DNA of 64,000 nt from an uncultured Prevotella sp. (GTDB lineage: Bacteria > Bacteroidota > Bacteroidia > Bacteroidales > Bacteroidaceae), in contig CABUHE010000003.1 of NCBI GenBank assembly GCA_902491375.1, positions 51,439-115,438 on the forward strand, written 5' to 3'. Positions 61,325-64,000 of this stretch are shown here, piece by piece. Numbering within the stretch: the stretch's first letter is position 1; each line of letters starts with the position of its first letter. The notes beneath the pieces are model-generated. The model saw only the letters and a program-made list of their open reading frames with translations, was not told where the DNA came from and ran no database searches. Both the position numbers and the translations under genes were made by a program.

Positions 61325-62440
61325 ATGTTTTTGGATAAATTGTCAATACTGAATTATAAGAATATTGCCGATGCACAGCTTACGTTTTCGCCTAAGCTGA
61401 ATTGTTTCATCGGGCATAATGGCGAGGGCAAGACCAACTTGCTTGATGCCGTTTATTATCTGTCGTTCTGCCGCAGTTCATGCTCTGTTCCAGACTCACA
61501 GGTGATGCGTCACGGCTGTGATTTCTTTATGCTCGACGGCCGTTATATCAGCGACGGGGGAGAGGATGAGAATATATCATGCGGTATGAAGCGTGGCTCT
61601 AAGAAACATTTCAAGCGCAACAAGAAAGAATATAAGCGGCTGTCAGGCCATATAGGTTTTATCCCTCTGATTTTTGTCTCACCGTCAGACACAGTTCTGG
61701 TTGAGGGTGGCAGCGAGGAGCGAAGGCGGCTTATGGATGTTGTTATTTCGCAGTATGACAGTGCTTATATCGACGCTCTTAACCGTTACAACAAGGCTTT
61801 GCAGCAGCGTAACTCATTGCTGAAGGCCGAAGATGAACCTGATGCTGACCTTATGGCTCTGTGGGAGGAACAGATGGCTGAGGCTGGTGAGATAGTTTAT
61901 CAGAAACGTGATAAGTTTGTAAGTGAGCTTATACCTCTGTTTCAGCAGTTCTACAATGGAATATCGTGCGATAAGGAGAGAGTTTCTCTCAGTTATGTTT
62001 CTCATTGTCAGCGTGGCCCGTTGTTGGATGTAATTCAGCGCGACCGCTTTAAAGACAGGGCAGTAGGATATTCGCTTCATGGTATACATCGCGACGACCT
62101 TGAGATGCTTATCGGTGACTATCCGATAAGGCGTGAGGGAAGTCAGGGACAGAATAAGACTTTTGTTATCTCATTGAAGCTGGCACAGTTTGAGTTTCTT
62201 AAGAATGTGAGAAAAGATGTCTGTCCTATTCTTCTGCTTGACGATATTTTCGACAAACTCGACGCCAACCGTGTGGAGCAGATTGTGAAGATAGTGGGTG
62301 GCGACGGCTTCGGTCAGATATTCCTTACCGATACCAACCGTGAGCATCTTGACCGCATATTAAGCGGAAGCAGTCTGGATTATAAGTTGTTTTATGTTGA
62401 TAAAGGCGAGATAAAGCAGATGGAGGTTAACAATGTTTAG
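61325..62440 (+). CDS. recF: DNA replication and repair protein RecF
   Basis: SMC-like ATPase of 371 aa that helps load RecA at single-strand gaps. The N-terminal LSILNYKNIADAQLTFSPKLNCFIGHNGEGKTNLLDA contains Walker A (GHNGEGKTN, about 30-38). VSPSDTVLVEGGSEERRRLMD is the RecF signature-like region, and LLLDDIFDKLD is Walker B. The next gene overlaps by 8 nt. Confidence 0.95.
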   Translation: MFLDKLSILNYKNIADAQLTFSPKLNCFIGHNGEGKTNLLDAVYYLSFCRSSCSVPDSQVMRHGCDFFMLDGRYISDGGEDENISCGMKRGSKKHFKRNKKEYKRLSGHIGFIPLIFVSPSDTVLVEGGSEERRRLMDVVISQYDSAYIDALNRYNKALQQRNSLLKAEDEPDADLMALWEEQMAEAGEIVYQKRDKFVSELIPLFQQFYNGISCDKERVSLSYVSHCQRGPLLDVIQRDRFKDRAVGYSLHGIHRDDLEMLIGDYPIRREGSQGQNKTFVISLKLAQFEFLKNVRKDVCPILLLDDIFDKLDANRVEQIVKIVGGDGFGQIFLTDTNREHLDRILSGSSLDYKLFYVDKGEIKQMEVNNV

Positions 62441-62723
62441 ACGTGACGTACAGACTCTTTCAGATATTCTGGCCCAATGTCTCAGACACGACGGGCTGGA
62501 AACTCCCTTGCAGCAGCGAAGGTTGATTGACTCGTGGGGCAAGGTTGTTGGCCGTGCGGTAGAAAGATATACCGGTGAGAAATTTATCCGTAACCAGACT
62601 CTCTTTGTGAAAATTGTCAATCCAGCTCTGCGTGCTGATCTGTCTATGATGCGTGAGCGCCTTGTCAAGAATCTTAATGTTGAGGCCGGCGCGAGAATAA
62701 TTACTGATATCAAATTCTATTAA
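62433..62723 (+). CDS. DUF721 (DciA-like) protein
   Basis: Small basic protein of 96 aa: LSDILAQCLRHDGLETPLQQRRLIDSWGKVVGRAVERYT, then LFVKIVNPALRADLSMMRERLVKNLN. The central WGKVVG and the LFVKIVNPALRADL strand match DUF721, whose DciA members assist loading of the replicative helicase. Overlap with recF supports a role in DNA replication or repair; whether it acts like DciA is inference. Confidence 0.87.
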   Translation: MFRRDVQTLSDILAQCLRHDGLETPLQQRRLIDSWGKVVGRAVERYTGEKFIRNQTLFVKIVNPALRADLSMMRERLVKNLNVEAGARIITDIKFY

Positions 62724-62746
62724 GCACGTAAGTCTGGCTTACGTGC
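62724..62746 (+). terminator. hairpin at the recF-DUF721 end
   Basis: GCACGTAAG-TCTGG-CTTACGTGC is a perfect 9-bp stem directly after the stop codon. The U-tract is poor, so termination may be inefficient. Confidence 0.55.
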
Positions 62747-62800
62747 GGTTCTTTACACGCATGAATTACTTTTGCATGTCTTGTAAAGTGTGCTTTTCTT

Positions 62801-63826
62801 TTATTTCTCAATCTTGATTTTGTCTGAACTTTCGCGTATTTCGAGTGTCATAGGCACCACCTCTTTATATATCTTCTTGTCGCCGTTGATGTTTTTCAGC
62901 AGTAGTTCGCATACACGTTCGCCGGTGTAGTGGGCCTGGTCCATAATAGCTGATAGCTTAGGTGTAACGAAAAATGACGTTTCCGTTTCTGTGAAACCAA
63001 TGATTGCAACGTCTTCGGGTATGCGTAATCCTACCGATTTTATTGCGTCAAAAGCTGCATAAGTTATTATGTCGTTGAATGCGAGTATGGCATCGGGGCG
63101 ATCTTCCCGTTGCAGCATTTTTATTGTAGTTTCTCTTGCATAGTCGTAGTCGATGCTTCCGTTGACGATAATCGAGCGGTCGATTTTTATGTTACGCTCG
63201 CGCAGAGCCTCAAGATACCCATGCTTGCGGCGTCTCATCATGTCGAGGTGTTGCGGTCCGCCAATGAAAGCAATACGGTGGCTGCCAGTGTCAATAAGGT
63301 GTAAAGTGGCTTCCTTTGCAGCCTCGTCACCGTTTGACACTACCGACGAGAACATATCGGGCAGGCAAGTCCGGGCGAAAAATACGAGTGGAATGCCCAT
63401 GTTGTTTATCTCAACAAAGTGTGAGTAGTCTATAGTGTCTTGTGCAAGGCAGGCAATAATTCCTACAACGTACATATTGACAAAGTTGTCAATGGCTTTT
63501 TCCTCACGCAGGTGGTCCTCATGGCTGTTTGCGGCAATCACGGCATAGCCGGCTTTTGTAGCATAGTCTTCTATTCCGTCAAGTACTGCTGCATAATAAT
63601 GGGTGACGAGATTTGGCACTACTACACCTATGACCTTTGGCGATTTGCGCTTCAGGCTTTGTGCGAAAGGGTTTGGCCTGTAATTAAGTTTTTTTGCCAG
63701 TGTCTGTATCTTGATTCTCATCTCTTCACCTACTTCGTGGCTGTCTCTCAGCGCACGTGATACGGTGGCGATGCTGACCCCCAACTGTTCGGCCATCTCT
63801 TTTAGTGATGTTCTGCGTTGTCCCAT
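62801..63826 (-). CDS. LacI-family transcriptional regulator
   Basis: Regulator of 341 aa with an N-terminal helix-turn-helix (SLKEMAEQLGVSIATVSRALRDSHEV, residues 7-32), the hinge helix (NPFAQSLKRK) and a periplasmic-binding-protein-like sensor domain (IGVVVPNL to the end). The typical ligand would be a sugar. No sugar-use gene lies within the window, so its targets may be upstream beyond 64 kb. A TATCTTTG -7 element is at 63919-63926. Confidence 0.9.
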   Translation of the reverse strand: MGQRRTSLKEMAEQLGVSIATVSRALRDSHEVGEEMRIKIQTLAKKLNYRPNPFAQSLKRKSPKVIGVVVPNLVTHYYAAVLDGIEDYATKAGYAVIAANSHEDHLREEKAIDNFVNMYVVGIIACLAQDTIDYSHFVEINNMGIPLVFFARTCLPDMFSSVVSNGDEAAKEATLHLIDTGSHRIAFIGGPQHLDMMRRRKHGYLEALRERNIKIDRSIIVNGSIDYDYARETTIKMLQREDRPDAILAFNDIITYAAFDAIKSVGLRIPEDVAIIGFTETETSFFVTPKLSAIMDQAHYTGERVCELLLKNINGDKKIYKEVVPMTLEIRESSDKIKIEK

Positions 63827-63918
63827 GAGAGTTTTCTTGCGGGTTATTACTAATACTGTCAGGTTGATAGTCGTTTACAATTGTGTTTTTATGTTGACTT
63901 AGGCCTGGTAGTTACTTG

Positions 63919-63926
63919 CAAAGATA
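63919..63926 (-). promoter_or_regulatory. -7 element of the lacI-type gene
   Basis: TATCTTTG on the minus strand, about 93 nt upstream of the ATG. The -33 region is not clear. The window ends 74 nt further on and I see no other feature there. Confidence 0.55.
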
Positions 63927-64000
63927 GTGAAACTCGCCCGATTTCGGATGGATTTAGGAAGAATAATGTAAACTATTGGGCTTTCAGGGAGATACGCAGC

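Overview
The window reads as chromosomal DNA of a Bacteroidota bacterium, most likely a Prevotella-like member of the Bacteroidales. The main reasons are the promoters and the gene content. Many genes are preceded by the Bacteroidota promoter pattern TTTG-N19/20-TAnnTTTG, and few starts have a Shine-Dalgarno sequence. The genes include a lipoprotein-type TamL with TamB, LpxK, and several Bacteroidales-typical families of unknown function (DUF4827, DUF4230, DUF4738, DUF4199, DUF6048/DUF6452; family names are from memory). The secreted GLUG-repeat protein ends in a 'YDVEGRRV...GIYIIGGHKV' tail that I associate with Prevotella. The genus is an inference. I see no rRNA operon, insertion sequence, prophage or CRISPR array.

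Layout. 1-5 kb: a partial nhaA, a likely structured small RNA, a nitroreductase and the GLUG-repeat protein. 5-14.7 kb (minus strand): tamB-tamL, an RluA-type pseudouridine synthase, fabG and a TetR regulator whose promoter spans a perfect inverted repeat. 15-15.5 kb: tRNA-fMet and tRNA-Arg. 16-18 kb (plus): a DUF4827 lipoprotein and glmM. 18-26.6 kb (minus): an M20 dipeptidase, then the run rlmL, a DPP IV-like peptidase, purD, a membrane protein and a DedA-like protein. 27-30 kb: a DsbD/ArsG-type membrane protein, two overlapping DUF4230 genes and a DUF4738 lipoprotein. 30-37.7 kb: an AraC regulator divergent from a six-gene efflux operon (TolC, HlyD, two ABC ATPases, two ABC-2 permeases) resembling E. 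coli ybhGFSR. 37.8-40.3 kb: SRP RNA with tRNA-Thr, an arginase-fold protein, an AT-rich GIY-YIG gene with a tiny downstream ORF, and tRNA-Phe. 40.5-45.5 kb (minus): sppA, lpxK, punA and thiL, with a 116-bp lpxK/punA overlap. 45.5-48 kb: an SDR gene and a ThrE-type exporter. 48-54 kb (minus): an M3 peptidase, a dCMP deaminase, an S41 protease, a CarboxypepD_reg-like protein and 5-FCL. 54-59 kb (minus): DUF4199, GT2, DUF6452, DUF6048, ApbE and a Crp/Fnr regulator. 59-64 kb: xth, ribH, a TPR protein, divergent recF-DUF721, and a LacI regulator.

Most genes are housekeeping: envelope assembly (TamL/TamB, LpxK, SppA, GlmM), cofactors and nucleotides (PurD, ThiL, RibH, PunA, 5-FCL, dCMP deaminase, ApbE), proteolysis (M20, DPP IV, S41, M3), and RNA or DNA maintenance (RlmL, RluA, Xth, RecF). 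The parts that ordinary annotation explains least are these: (i) a dispersed intergenic repeat made of tandem ~22-nt units (GTAAAAGrTGsC...TTTT) at four loci; (ii) a ~290-nt candidate ncRNA with its own promoter and terminator; (iii) the GIY-YIG/small-ORF island; (iv) the promoter and leader ORF upstream of rlmL; and (v) an efflux ATPase pair split into two genes by one copy of the repeat.
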